NCBI GenBank assembly: GCA_024653965.1
Contig: JANLGW010000125.1
Coordinates: 1-37,291 of the forward strand
Direction: 5' to 3'
DNA length: 37,291 nt
DNA from: Rhodospirillales bacterium
GTDB taxonomy: Bacteria > Pseudomonadota > Alphaproteobacteria > Rhodospirillales > Magnetovibrionaceae
Position numbers and translations under genes: made by a program. Below the pieces are notes generated by a model, which was not told where the DNA came from, did not search any database, and saw only the letters and a list, made by a program, of their open reading frames with translations. Below, in pieces: positions 1-7,157 of the stretch; within the stretch, counting starts at the first letter, position 1, and the number at the start of each line of letters is the position of its first letter.

Positions 1-121
1 CCGACAAAAAACCGCGACAAACCCGAAGATCGGTGAAACCGAACCCCTGTCCGTCGCGACGAAGGGGGTTTTAGGCCCCGAACCGACCTATGTCAAACCT
101 AAAAAACAAAAAAAATCATAA
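1..121 (+). CDS. Possible 3' end of a truncated gene
   Basis: One plus-strand frame is open from the window edge to a TAA at 119-121. It would encode about 39 residues ending in a basic, lysine-rich tail (…KPKKQKKS). The composition is plausible for a protein C-terminus, but the piece is too short to assign a family and no other evidence supports it. It could equally be non-coding sequence. The next gene on the same strand starts more than 200 bases downstream. Confidence 0.3.
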   Translation, partial: RQKTATNPKIGETEPLSVATKGVLGPEPTYVKPKKQKKS

Positions 122-338
122 CCTTGAATTTGGCGATCGAACCGCGCCCTGATACGTTGCACGAACGTTGACGCTTGCTCAGCCAAGGCCGGGCAGTATA
201 GTGCTGAAAGCCTTTTAAAACAAGGGATCGCCAGTATAGAAAACACCGATAGGATGATATAGCTTAGACAAACCACAACAACCACAACATCTGCTATCAT
301 ACCGCATCACTGGCCATAATTGAGGGGATATAACACCG
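122..338. other. Intergenic stretch without a recognised gene
   Basis: With the preceding 121 bases this makes about 340 bases with no confident gene. The stretch is AT-richer than the flanking genes and has an ACC-ACA-rich tract near 269-290. A GAGGGG at about 322-327 lies eleven bases before the ATG at 339 and can serve as its ribosome binding site. I see no clear -35/-10 pair and no stable hairpin. Confidence 0.4.
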
Positions 339-818
339 ATGGCGATGCCGAAATTTGCGAATCTTTTCACCATTGCCGCCACTTCACTGGTTTTAGGAGC
401 CTGCTCCCAAAGCGGAATGCTGGGTTCCGGCAACACGATGGAGGCACAAACGCAATCGGCGGGCCAAGATGGCGCAATGCCCGAAAAAGCCTTCAATCGT
501 TTTCCCGATATTCCCGTTCCTTCCGGCGCGCGAATGGACGTCAACCGCACCATTGTGTTTGGCGGCGGCGAAGGTTGGTTTGGCCAATTAGGCATCGACA
601 CCAAGCATGACAGCGATACCATGTTTGACTTCTACAAACAGGAACTGCCCAGCTTCGGCTGGCAGGAAATCACCTCGGTACGCGCCATGATGAGCGTGCT
701 GACCTATGAACGGCAAGGCCGGGTGCTTTCGATCCAATTGGAAAAGGCGACGATCAGCGGCGCCAAGGTGACCCTTACCGTTTCACCGCGCGGCGGCGGC
801 GCGCCGGTTATGAACTGA
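339..818 (+). CDS. Small putative lipoprotein of unknown function
   Basis: This is a 159-residue protein. It begins with a short basic segment, then a hydrophobic stretch ending in LVLGAC at about residues 17-22. That is a good lipobox, so the mature protein is probably lipid-anchored from the Cys at residue 22. The mature part contains a PDIPVPSGARMD segment, a region with FYKQELPSFGW, and a short C-terminal beta-rich stretch ending in a Gly-rich tail. The FYxxxLPxxGW pattern resembles small envelope proteins that are often annotated only as hypothetical. A second ATG lies two codons downstream. The gene converges with the TPR/SPOR gene that follows. No function can be given. Confidence 0.7.
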   Translation: MAMPKFANLFTIAATSLVLGACSQSGMLGSGNTMEAQTQSAGQDGAMPEKAFNRFPDIPVPSGARMDVNRTIVFGGGEGWFGQLGIDTKHDSDTMFDFYKQELPSFGWQEITSVRAMMSVLTYERQGRVLSIQLEKATISGAKVTLTVSPRGGGAPVMN

Positions 819-859
819 CGCAGGACTCACGGCCACCCCACCAATGACAAGACCGAGCC

Positions 860-2209
860 TCAACCAAAGTTGATGGTGGTCGGTTCACAATACTGGCGCG
901 CAGCTTTCAGCTTGCCGCACAACTCGACGGCAGCACCGTTGGACGGCAACGGCCCCGCCTTCAAGCGATAAAACACGCCCTTGGTCGCGCCAAGATCGAC
1001 ACGTTCGATGCTGGGCTGCAATCCCGAAAGCTGGTTGAAGCGTTTGGAAAGTTCCGCCCAACCTTTTTCGGCCGCGCCCTGTTGGCGATACGACGCCAGA
1101 TGCACAGCGGGTTGAAAGCCCGACATATTTTGCGTAGCGCCATTCCCGCCTGCGCTCTTGGATTGCGACGCCCCCCCTGAGGAAGACACGGCAGCAGGAT
1201 TCATGGAACCCTCAATCGCGGCGCGCTCCTTAGCATATTCATCCGACGTAATGAGATCCGCTTCTTTCAGCAGTTCCAAACGCCGCACCCCATCCGCCGC
1301 TTCCATCAGCCCCTTGGGCGGTGGCGCGGGATTAGTAACGGACGTGGGATTGGCCGGCATCAAAGCATCCAAAATCATGGAGCGTTCAGACGTATATTGT
1401 GCGGGCGACAACGCGCGCATCTCCAACGCCCGACTGATGGCGCGCAGACGGTTTGAAATCTGATCCACCGCCGGTACCGGACGATCAATGCCCGTCGCCG
1501 GAGCCTGAGCCGTCATGGGCAACAACGCGCCCAAATTCGCCTGGCGGCGCTGCACGAATTCTTCCTGAGTCAGCAGGCCTTCTTCCAAAAGCGACCGCAC
1601 CGCTTTAAACCGCGCAACAATGTTGAGATCGGCATCCTTAAACATCGGCATAGCCGCCTGCTGAGCCGAGACCGGAGCCTGCGCTTGCGGCTGCACATAC
1701 AGCTGCGATTGCGGCAAAGCCATACCTTGCTGCACCCCCGGCTGCTGCACGTCCATCGGCGCGCCGGGCAGCGGAGCCATGGCCCCGCTCTGCAGCAACT
1801 GCATATTGACCTGGGCAATATCGGTAATGGGACGGGTTTGTTTGTCCGCCCAAATCAAAATTTCATCCTGCGGAGCAGGATTGAGCGCCAGGATTTGTTC
1901 ATAATACTGCCGAGCGCGGGCCTCCTGACCCATATTTTGGTAATTCACCGCCGAGCCATATAGCGCATGCACGTCGTTGGGATAGGCCTTCAGCGCCCTA
2001 TCAAAGTGCGTCTGCGCGAGAACATTGTCGCCCTTCGCCAATTCAGCCAAACCCAGTTCGGCTTCGTCATTTTGAGGAATCTGGCCGGTGCTATTGTTTA
2101 AATCCCAAAATTGCGGCTTGAAGATTTGACTGTCTTGAATGGCGCCGCATGCGCTCAATCCGCCCAAGGCGAAAATCGCAGCGACGATGCGCAAACTGGT
2201 GCGGTTCAC
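860..2209 (-). CDS. TPR and SPOR domain lipoprotein
   Basis: This 449-residue protein starts at a GTG at 2209, chosen because AAGGGGG lies six bases upstream. An ATG eight codons earlier (2233) is the alternative. The N-terminus is a signal peptide ending in LGGLSAC, a lipobox, so the protein should be lipid-anchored. Residues of about 50-110 form two TPR-like helical repeats (ALKAYPNDVHALYGSAVNYQ and the following pair). A Gln/Pro/Ala-rich linker follows, then short alpha-helical repeats of the type LLxEGLLTQEEFxxRR, which occur three times. The last roughly 75 residues (VHLASYR… to the end) look like a SPOR domain, which binds denuded peptidoglycan at division sites. This suggests an envelope or septum role; the partner is unknown. 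Confidence 0.75.
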   Translation of the reverse strand: MNRTSLRIVAAIFALGGLSACGAIQDSQIFKPQFWDLNNSTGQIPQNDEAELGLAELAKGDNVLAQTHFDRALKAYPNDVHALYGSAVNYQNMGQEARARQYYEQILALNPAPQDEILIWADKQTRPITDIAQVNMQLLQSGAMAPLPGAPMDVQQPGVQQGMALPQSQLYVQPQAQAPVSAQQAAMPMFKDADLNIVARFKAVRSLLEEGLLTQEEFVQRRQANLGALLPMTAQAPATGIDRPVPAVDQISNRLRAISRALEMRALSPAQYTSERSMILDALMPANPTSVTNPAPPPKGLMEAADGVRRLELLKEADLITSDEYAKERAAIEGSMNPAAVSSSGGASQSKSAGGNGATQNMSGFQPAVHLASYRQQGAAEKGWAELSKRFNQLSGLQPSIERVDLGATKGVFYRLKAGPLPSNGAAVELCGKLKAARQYCEPTTINFG

Positions 2210-2389
2210 TTCAAGCCCCCTTTCCGGATTCATCGACCAATCACATCACGAGTCGATGGCATCACGCCAAACCGGTCACAGCGAATCGACCAGAATCGTA
2301 ATCCAATATCCCGATAACACTACCGATTGATCCTTAATGGAGTCTTTCTTGTGTGCAAAATGGCTTAAACGCAAAAGGAACCCCGGCGA

Positions 2390-2926
2390 TTATTTCTTCT
2401 TTTCGCCGTCAAGCAGTTGCTTCATGCGCTGCTCGTATTCTTCCAAAACGCGCGAGCAGCCCTGAATTTGCGCAAAGGGCAGACGTGCCGAAGTGCCGGT
2501 GGCCATGCTGTCGCCGCCGCCTTCGACCAGATACACCTCACTCACCATATTTTTGCCCAAGGCGCGATTTACGAAAGCCGCAATGTCGGCGTGTTTAGCA
2601 TTCACCGCATCGATGTTGATGTGACGGTTCGCCATCAGCGGCGCCGGGTTTTTTTGGAAATAATGCAAAATCGCTTCCGCCGCGCGGGGCGCCAACTGGC
2701 ACACCGTAGCCACATCGGCGGCCTTTGGCACCGTCATCACCGGCGTCATGGGCCGCACCTCAGGGATCAAAGCGCCGGGTTTGGGCTGCACACTGGCCAT
2801 GATGTGACGCAACTGCACATGGGAGTTGTCGCCCAGAAATTCGGCGCGCGCGCCGCCCCCCGACACCGCATCCGAAATCACGAGCGCCAGCATAACGGAT
2901 AAAGCGATAAAAATGCGTTTCATCAA
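2390..2926 (-). CDS. Secreted protein of unknown function
   Basis: This is a 178-residue protein with a clear Sec signal peptide. A basic MMKR start and a long hydrophobic core lead to a probable cleavage after GGGARA, near residue 28. The mature part has conserved-looking blocks (ILHYFQKNPAPLMANRH, IAAFVNRALGKNMVSEVYLVEGGGDSM) and ends in a charged helix with a KKK tail. Two cysteines in the mature part could form a disulphide. It precedes the TPR/SPOR lipoprotein gene on the same strand with a 156-base or longer spacer, so co-transcription is uncertain. I do not recognise the family; a periplasmic location is the only inference. Confidence 0.65.
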   Translation of the reverse strand: MMKRIFIALSVMLALVISDAVSGGGARAEFLGDNSHVQLRHIMASVQPKPGALIPEVRPMTPVMTVPKAADVATVCQLAPRAAEAILHYFQKNPAPLMANRHINIDAVNAKHADIAAFVNRALGKNMVSEVYLVEGGGDSMATGTSARLPFAQIQGCSRVLEEYEQRMKQLLDGEKKK

Positions 2927-3027
2927 GGTCTTCTATCCTCAGTTAACGGCCGCCCGCCAACACGTTATCATAGCCTTTAGTCTATCGCCACCCGCCTGAA
3001 CTTATCCTGAATGTAATACAACCAACT

Positions 3028-3846
3028 CTATGGCAGCACCATTTCGCCCTTCATAAAAAGCACCGCGCGCCCAGAAATTTTAACCCGCTCCCCCTCGATC
3101 TCGCAGCCCAAATCGCCGCCACGGCGGGAAACCTGGCGCGCGCGCATCGCCGTCTTACCCAAGCGTCTGGCCCAATACGGCGCCAGCACGGTATGCGCCG
3201 AGCCGGTCACCGGATCTTCGGGAATGCCGAGGCGCGGGGCGAAGAAGCGCGACACAAAATCGACGTCGCCGTCGTCACCGCCCCCCGGCGCGGTGACGAT
3301 CAGGCCGTGATCGCTCAACTCCGCTACCGCGCGCATCACCGGCTCGAGCTGGCGCACCGCGGGCGCGTCCTTGATCAGCGCCAGCACCATACCGTTCTTG
3401 GCCTTGCAGAATTCGAGCACCGGGTGGCCGAACGCGCGGAGCAGCTCTTCGGGGTGCGGCGCGGGCATGACCTTGTTTTGGGGAAAATCCATGGTCAGCA
3501 CACCATCATCGCCGCGCGCCACGGTCAAGATGCCGCTCTTGGTCAAAAAACGAACGGTATTTTCGCCGTGGCCCCGTTCGAAAAACAACACCCAGGCGGT
3601 GGCCAGGGTTGCATGGCCGCACAGGTCCACCTCCGCTTTGGGCGTGAACCACCGCAACTCGTAATTTGCGGTACCCGTTTTATCCGGGCCTAAAAACGCC
3701 GTTTCCGACAAATTGTTTTCCGCCGCCACGGCCTGCATAACATCGTCCGTCGGCCACACATCGAGCACACACACGGCGGCGGGATTGCCGCGAAAGACTT
3801 CCGTGGCGAAGGAGTCGATCTGATAAAGGGGCAGGGTTTGGCTCAT
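3028..3846 (-). CDS. PhzF family isomerase/epimerase
   Basis: This is about 272 residues. The ATG at 3846 was chosen because a GGAG lies eight bases upstream; a GTG three codons earlier is possible. PhzF proteins have a two-domain diaminopimelate-epimerase-like fold. Visible family signatures are the start (LYQIDSFATEVFRGNPAAVCVL), the NNLSETAFL segment with the catalytic Glu, the DLCGHATLATAWVLF block and the C-terminal DPVTGSAHTVLAPYWA block. The gene follows a GNAT gene on the same strand by only a short gap, so the two probably form an operon. The true substrate of most non-phenazine PhzF homologues is unknown, and no phenazine genes are present here. Confidence 0.9.
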   Translation of the reverse strand: MSQTLPLYQIDSFATEVFRGNPAAVCVLDVWPTDDVMQAVAAENNLSETAFLGPDKTGTANYELRWFTPKAEVDLCGHATLATAWVLFFERGHGENTVRFLTKSGILTVARGDDGVLTMDFPQNKVMPAPHPEELLRAFGHPVLEFCKAKNGMVLALIKDAPAVRQLEPVMRAVAELSDHGLIVTAPGGGDDGDVDFVSRFFAPRLGIPEDPVTGSAHTVLAPYWARRLGKTAMRARQVSRRGGDLGCEIEGERVKISGRAVLFMKGEMVLP

Positions 3847-3864
3847 GACGGTCACTCCACGGAT

Positions 3865-4281
3865 TTAGGTTTCAGGCCACGGCCCACGCAGGCCGAAGCA
3901 GTTGTCGAAGGGGCTGAGCCCCGCCTGGGGGTAGTAGGTCATCGCACCGGGCGCGGACAACAGCAAGAACATCGCCTGCTCGCCCGCTTCGGCGCGCACG
4001 CGCTTCATCAGGGCAAGGCCGATGCCCCGGCCCTGAAAGGCCTGATCCACCGCGAGGTCGGAGAGGTAACAACAATAGCTGAAATCGGTGACTGCGCGCG
4101 CCACGCCGACCAGCGATCCCAAACCGTCGCGCGCGGTGACGATCAGCCCCGCATGGTTGAGCATTTTGGCGATGCGCACACGATCGTCCACCGGCCGCCG
4201 CTCGGCCAGGGTCGAACGCCTGAGCACGTCGATGAATTCCTCCACGCTCAGGCCGGGTTCGATGGCGTAGGCGATGGTCAT
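3865..4281 (-). CDS. GNAT family N-acetyltransferase
   Basis: This 138-residue protein has an AGGAGG placed seven bases before its ATG. The acetyl-CoA binding motif A is visible as LAVDQAFQGRGIGLALMKRVRAEA, with the Q/RxxGxG/A signature QGRGIG. It is preceded by beta-strand residues YCCYLSDLAV and followed by a C-terminal segment with YYPQAGLSPF. Length and order fit small single-domain GNAT enzymes. It lies immediately upstream of the phzF-like gene. The acceptor (amino acid, small molecule or protein) cannot be told from the sequence. Confidence 0.88.
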   Translation of the reverse strand: MTIAYAIEPGLSVEEFIDVLRRSTLAERRPVDDRVRIAKMLNHAGLIVTARDGLGSLVGVARAVTDFSYCCYLSDLAVDQAFQGRGIGLALMKRVRAEAGEQAMFLLLSAPGAMTYYPQAGLSPFDNCFGLRGPWPET

Positions 4282-4356
4282 AAAAAAGCCTCCTGGGCAG
4301 GGATCGTAAAAAAAAGTGACGGATCGAACTCGGTTTTATCTTGATTTTTCAAGGTG

Positions 4357-4926
4357 TTAATTTTTTGAACTCTCCATCGCCGAGGGGGTTTTTGAGCGAT
4401 TTTGGGCCGTTTTTCGACGCATTTCCTGCGTTTTTGACAAGGTCGCCAACAATCGCGCAAGGGCGCGCTCCAGGCGGCCCTCGTAACGGCCCAGACGGTC
4501 CAGGGTTTCGCTTTCGTTGATAGCGACGGCGAAGGAATTGATCGCCGGGAACGTGCTGATGCGCGAAATCCGCAGCCGCGGAGTGACATCGCCATCCCAA
4601 TCGGGGTTGAGGAACCCGGCCTCGATGGCCGCCACGCGCATCATGCGCCACCACGTATCGGCAATGCGGCGCACCAATTCGTTTTCCAGCGTCCCGGTGG
4701 GCTGCAAATCGCGTTTGAGTTTTTTGAACAGCCGCTCGTAAGCCGCGCCGTCTTCACCCGGCAGCACCACCGTCTGGGAAAACAGGCCGTGGCGCAGGGC
4801 GTTGAAGCAGGCGCGCGGCGGCGTGACGACGGGGGCTTCTTGGACAAGCGGCTCCCATGCCTCGTTGGCCTCCTCCATGTTTTCGTTCTCGTCATAGTTT
4901 TCCGGCATGAAAAGATCGTCGCCCAT
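4357..4926 (-). CDS. Uncharacterised protein with an RHGL…VVLPGED motif
   Basis: The ATG at 4926 is preceded by GGGAGGTAG, so the protein is 189 residues; a longer frame to 5013 is less likely. The N-terminal 45 residues are acidic and probably disordered. The core reads NALRHGLFSQTVVLPGED, then a Tyr-Glu-Arg-Leu helix, then ENELVRRIADTWWRMMRVAAIE. This pattern (RHGL, VVLPGE, LV..IA..WWR..R...IE) recalls a widespread uncharacterised family seen in scattered copies in several phyla. I recall that pattern from general knowledge and have not searched it. The C-terminal roughly 30 residues are basic. No catalytic residues are evident. It stands alone between the GNAT gene and the DUF1127 gene. 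Confidence 0.7.
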   Translation of the reverse strand: MGDDLFMPENYDENENMEEANEAWEPLVQEAPVVTPPRACFNALRHGLFSQTVVLPGEDGAAYERLFKKLKRDLQPTGTLENELVRRIADTWWRMMRVAAIEAGFLNPDWDGDVTPRLRISRISTFPAINSFAVAINESETLDRLGRYEGRLERALARLLATLSKTQEMRRKTAQNRSKTPSAMESSKN

Positions 4927-5013
4927 CGCTACCTCCCGATTACAGTTTGGAAAGTAGGAAATATAATCCATATTAGGAAAAAAGTCAATATCCATCCCGG
5001 CCACCATGCCCAT

Positions 5014-5313
5014 TCACTCCACCCAAAAGGGCTTCTGCGCCTCGTTGAGCGCCTGGGCGCGGGTCAGGCCCACATCGGCCAACAGGTGCGCATCCAGCGT
5101 GATCAGGTGGCGGCGCGTATGGACGCGACGCTGCCACATGAGCATCGGAGCAAATGCCCGCGCAAACTCGGCGACGATCAAGCGTTTGCCATCTTCGAGC
5201 CAGCCGCGCCACGACAAGGATACGGCCTGGGACACGGCCTGGGACACGGCCTGGGATATCCCCTGGGACAATCCATCTCCGTAAATTGTATCGGTACAAT
5301 TATCGTGTACCAT
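5014..5313 (-). CDS. DUF1127 (YjiS-like) small protein with an internal SQAV repeat
   Basis: This is 99 residues. The start at 5313 is fixed by AAGGAGGT (plus-strand 5322-5329) eight bases upstream. The C-terminal 40 residues carry the DUF1127 signature: HTRRHLITLDAHLLADVGLTR, then QALNEAQKPFW. DUF1127 proteins are small, Arg-rich and common in alphaproteobacteria; some bind RNA or affect phosphate and carbon metabolism. An insertion of four tetrapeptides SQ(G/A)(I/V), about residues 16-31, comes from a 12-base tandem repeat. The gene is divergent from a MocR-type regulator, a pairing often seen in alphaproteobacteria. It is plausibly controlled by that regulator. Confidence 0.85.
   Translation of the reverse strand: MVHDNCTDTIYGDGLSQGISQAVSQAVSQAVSLSWRGWLEDGKRLIVAEFARAFAPMLMWQRRVHTRRHLITLDAHLLADVGLTRAQALNEAQKPFWVE
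5224..5271. repeat. 12-base tandem repeat inside the DUF1127 gene
   Basis: Four consecutive 12-base units read GGCCTGGGACAC, GGCCTGGGACAC, GGCCTGGGATAT and CCCCTGGGACAA on the plus strand. The first two are identical. Because 12 is a multiple of three, gain or loss of units keeps the frame. On the coding strand they give the repeated SQAV tetrapeptide. Confidence 0.9.
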
Positions 5314-5398
5314 GGCACAAAACCTCCTTAAACAAGAGACAATGCCAAAATATTCTTGACACAATTGGGAGTCAACGCGAGTATTGTGCCATGACAAT
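5293..5398. promoter_or_regulatory. Divergent regulatory region between the DUF1127 and MocR-type genes
   Basis: Three symmetric signals are present. CATGGCACAA at 5311-5320 and TTGTGCCATG at 5384-5393 are exact reverse complements, so both genes begin with the same TTGTGCC-ATG context, 73 bases apart. GGTACA and TGTACC at 5293-5311 form an inverted repeat with a 7-base spacer. ATTGT/ACAAT flank the MocR start (5383-5398). A TTGACA at 5356-5361 is a good -35 for the plus-strand gene; the matching -10 is weak (GAGTAT at 17-base spacing or TATTGT at 20). These are probable operator sites for the neighbouring regulator, which is an inference. Confidence 0.5.
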
Positions 5399-6875
5399 AT
5401 ACACCCCTGCCCTCGAAGGCCGCTCCGGCCCCAAATACCGCATCATCGCCGACGCCATCAGCGAAGACATTCGCCTGCGCCGCCTGCCCCCGGGGGAAAA
5501 ATTGCCCACCCATCGCGATTTGGCGTGGCGCTTAGGCGTAACGATCGGCACCGTGACGCGGGCCTATCAGGAATTGCAGCGCCGCGGCCTGACCGGCGGA
5601 CGGGTCGGCAGCGGCACTTACGTTTTCGATGCCTCGGCACGCCCGGTGTTCGCCGCGCCACGCTCTTCGCTGCTCGACATGTGCGGTTCGCAGCCCACCT
5701 TTGCCGATGCCGATTCCGGCGGCAGCAATGTTATTGCCGCCCTGCACACGGAATCCCTGGCCGGGGTCAATCTCAGCATGAACCGCCCGCCGCCCGGGCC
5801 GGAGAGCGCGGCGCTGGCGCGCACCCTGGCCGAGATTGCCCAGGCCGAAGGGCTGGAAATCCTCACCCGCTACAACCCCGCGCCGGGCATGGCCCACCAT
5901 CGCGCGGCCATGGCGGAGTTTATCCGCGAAGTGGGCTTGAACACCCGCGACGACGAACTGCTGCTCACCCACGGCGCGCAACACGCCATGGCGGCAACCG
6001 CCATGGCGTTGATCCGTTCCGGTGACGTAATCTTGACCGAAGAACTGACCTATCCCGGATTTTCATCGCTGGCGGCGAACTTAGGCGCGCGCATCCGCCC
6101 GGTCCCCATGGACGGCGAAGGCATCTTGCCCGATGCGTTCGAGGCCGCCATCGCCGCCACCGGGGCGCGGGTCGCTTATCTGGTGCCGGTGCTGCAAAAC
6201 CCGACCACGGCGACCATGTCGCTCAAACGCCTGCATGCCATTGCCGACATCGCCAAGCGCCACAATATGATGATCATCGAAGATGACGTTTATGGTTTCC
6301 AACCCGAAACGCGCAATCCCCCGTTGGCCGAACTTGCCCCGGACAACGTGGTTTACATCAACGGCTTTGCCAAGAGCTTCGCGCCGGGGCTGCGCATCGG
6401 TCTGCTGCGCCCGCCCCAGGCGCTGTTCAACGCCGTCTCTCAAACGGTGCAGATCACCGGCTGGATGATCGCGCCGTTGATGGGGGAAATCGCCACCCGC
6501 TGGATCCGTTCCGGCGACGCCCACGCCATCTTGCATTGGCACCGCAAAGAAATAAAAGCGCGCAACGCCATCGCCGCCGACCTGCTCGCAGGGCTGAATT
6601 TCCGCGCCCGGTCGGAAAGCCTGCATCTGTGGCTGGAACTGCCCGAAGGCCACGACGCGCAAGACACCATCGAGGCCTTGGCGGATCGCGATGTGATCTT
6701 GATCGGTTCGGAAAACTTCACCGCCGGGCAGGCTCCAACGCCCCGCGCGCTGCGCCTGTGCATCGGCTCGCCGCGCACCCGCGAACAGCTGATCGGCGCG
6801 CTCACCCATGTGCGCGACGTGCTCACCACCGAACCCGCGGCGGCGCAATCGCGCCATGAAACGATGGTGATGTGA
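5391..6875 (+). CDS. MocR/PdxR-type GntR regulator with aminotransferase-like domain
   Basis: This is a 494-residue protein starting at ATG 5391, where the family N-terminus begins; the frame stays open upstream but has no family similarity. Residues of about 10-80 are a GntR winged helix (LRRLPPGEKLPTHRDLAWRL, then TVTRAYQELQRRGL, then GRVGSGTYV). The rest is a fold-type I aminotransferase domain. NPTTATMSLKRL and DDVYGF mark the cofactor pocket. The Schiff-base lysine lies in NGFAKSFAPGLRIG. Such regulators sense an amino compound through PLP. No clear Shine-Dalgarno precedes the ATG, so the message may be leaderless. It is divergent from the DUF1127 gene, its likely target. Confidence 0.92.
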   Translation: MTIYTPALEGRSGPKYRIIADAISEDIRLRRLPPGEKLPTHRDLAWRLGVTIGTVTRAYQELQRRGLTGGRVGSGTYVFDASARPVFAAPRSSLLDMCGSQPTFADADSGGSNVIAALHTESLAGVNLSMNRPPPGPESAALARTLAEIAQAEGLEILTRYNPAPGMAHHRAAMAEFIREVGLNTRDDELLLTHGAQHAMAATAMALIRSGDVILTEELTYPGFSSLAANLGARIRPVPMDGEGILPDAFEAAIAATGARVAYLVPVLQNPTTATMSLKRLHAIADIAKRHNMMIIEDDVYGFQPETRNPPLAELAPDNVVYINGFAKSFAPGLRIGLLRPPQALFNAVSQTVQITGWMIAPLMGEIATRWIRSGDAHAILHWHRKEIKARNAIAADLLAGLNFRARSESLHLWLELPEGHDAQDTIEALADRDVILIGSENFTAGQAPTPRALRLCIGSPRTREQLIGALTHVRDVLTTEPAAAQSRHETMVM

Positions 6876-6883
6876 CGAAAAGA

Positions 6884-7146
6884 TCGTCACCCCCGCTGAA
6901 AAACGCGGATGCGCGGGTCAAGCCCGCGACTGCCCGGTTTATCAAAACGCGCCACCTCCACAATACAATCAATCAAAAATCGTCATGCCCGTGCTTGACA
7001 CGGGCATCCACGTCTTTAAAGGCATCACTTGAAGTCATGAACCCCCGGATCAAGTCCGGGGGTGACGAGTTAGGGTTGTTCTTGGAATCTGCCTCACAAC
7101 TGAAACCGTTAAATTGGGCAGCAGTGGCTCAAGCCCGCGCATGACG
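6884..7146. repeat. Cluster of intergenic palindromes with TCAAG/CTTGA loops
   Basis: Three perfect hairpins share the same 5-base loop: CGCGGG-TCAAG-CCCGCG at 6912-6928, ATGCCCGTG-CTTGA-CACGGGCAT at 6985-7007, and ACCCCCGGA-TCAAG-TCCGGGGGT at 7041-7063. A half unit, TCAAG-CCCGCGCATGACG, ends at about 7146. CGTCA or TGACG flanks most units. The layout suggests repeats inserted into or beside one another. They fill the spacer between the MocR-type gene and thiD and could act as a bidirectional transcription or mRNA-stability barrier. Confidence 0.85.
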
Positions 7147-7157
7147 GCGTCGGAATA

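Noticed and set aside
88-300. Minus-strand frame of 70 residues with a run of valines
   Set aside because: The valine run comes from an ACC-ACA-rich tract. There is no ribosome site, no family look, and it overlaps the likely end of the plus-strand frame at 1-121.
6872-7144. Plus-strand frame of 90 residues downstream of the MocR-type gene
   Set aside because: It consists largely of the palindromic repeat cluster and is read-through of repeats, not a gene.
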